Shown piece after piece: positions 13,867-13,992 of a stretch of 13,992 bases of DNA. Made by a program: the position numbers and the translations under genes. The stretch is from positions 1-13,992 of the forward strand of contig DOID01000079.1 in the NCBI GenBank assembly GCA_003511465.1, read 5' to 3'. Numbering within the stretch: position 1 is the first letter of the stretch; the number at the start of each line of letters is the position of its first letter. This DNA is from Bacillota bacterium. GTDB lineage: Bacteria; Bacillota; UBA4882; UBA10575. Under the pieces are notes generated by a model. That model was not told the origin of the DNA, ran no database searches, and saw only the letters and a list, made by a program, of their open reading frames with translations.

Positions 13867-13992
13867 CTAGATTTTTAAGACAGCGCCTTCACTGGCTGAG
13901 GAGACCCCCCGGGCGTACCTGGCCAGATACCCCCGGTTGATCTTGGGCGGCGGGCAAACCCAGCCTTTCTTTCTCCGCTCAAGTTCCTCCGC
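13867..13992 (-). CDS. ilvD: Dihydroxy-acid dehydratase, C-terminal end (partial)
   Basis: The last 41 codons before a TAG at 13869-13867; the rest lies beyond the window. The residues ELERRKKGWVCPPPK, then RGYLARYARGVSSAS and GAVLK match the conserved IlvD tail. IlvD dehydrates dihydroxy-isovalerate and dihydroxy-methylvalerate with an Fe-S cluster, the third common step of branched-chain amino acid synthesis. Its position upstream of ilvB is a common Bacillota arrangement. The 108-base gap to ilvB holds no clear leader structure or terminator, so both are probably co-transcribed. Confidence 0.92.
   Translation of the reverse strand, partial: AEELERRKKGWVCPPPKINRGYLARYARGVSSASEGAVLKI

Noticed and set aside
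1..13992. CRISPR arrays, tRNA or rRNA genes, insertion sequences
   Set aside because: No regularly spaced repeats, cloverleaf-like sequences, transposase frames or terminal repeats were seen.

Overview
The window looks like a Bacillota (Firmicutes) chromosome segment, probably a clostridial or Limnochordia-like lineage. The evidence is strong AGGAGG-type ribosome binding sites, sigma-A promoters with near-perfect -35/-10 boxes, a tRNA-Trp T-box leader and lipobox lipoproteins. I cannot name the species. Base composition is patchy: the trp and ilv genes are visibly GC-rich, while the toxin/immunity region (about 150-1080) and the toxin-antitoxin region (about 2320-3960) are AT-rich, as expected of mobile accessory genes.

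Layout. (1) 2-1079 (+): the C-terminal end of a large polymorphic toxin carrying an AHH-type nuclease domain, followed by an Imm11-like (DUF1629-like) immunity gene. (2) 1188-2267 (+): a membrane-anchored BsuPI-domain protein. (3) 3759-2322 (-): a toxin-antitoxin operon in toxin-first order. It has an MqsR-like toxin and a three-part antitoxin (YgiT/MqsA zinc finger, HTH, Panacea/SocA domain), under a promoter whose -10 box overlaps a perfect 13-bp inverted repeat. (4) 3921-8655 (+): a consensus promoter, a T-box leader with a UGG (Trp) specifier and terminator, then trpB-trpA-trpD-trpC-trpF with tight or overlapping junctions. The order is unusual, trpE and trpG are absent, and TrpD, TrpC and TrpF differ from the classical enzymes at several active-site positions. 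(5) 11803-8652 (-): three exported proteins, namely an M30-like HELQH zinc-protease lipoprotein, a small secreted protein and a small lipoprotein. The last one ends inside the trpF stop codon. (6) 11898-11988 (-): a frameshifted remnant of an ABC-transporter ATPase C-terminus. (7) 13992-12007 (-): the ilvD C-terminus, ilvB (TTG start) and a terminator, with no ilvN following.

How the genes fit together. The trp block would convert anthranilate to tryptophan when uncharged tRNA-Trp antiterminates the leader; anthranilate synthase must be encoded elsewhere or anthranilate must be imported. ilvB and ilvD act in branched-chain amino acid synthesis. The two conflict modules at the left (nuclease plus immunity, and MqsR-like toxin plus Panacea antitoxin) are accessory cargo beside this biosynthetic core. 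The most noteworthy items are the Panacea-fused antitoxin module with its operator architecture and the divergent trpBADCF operon.
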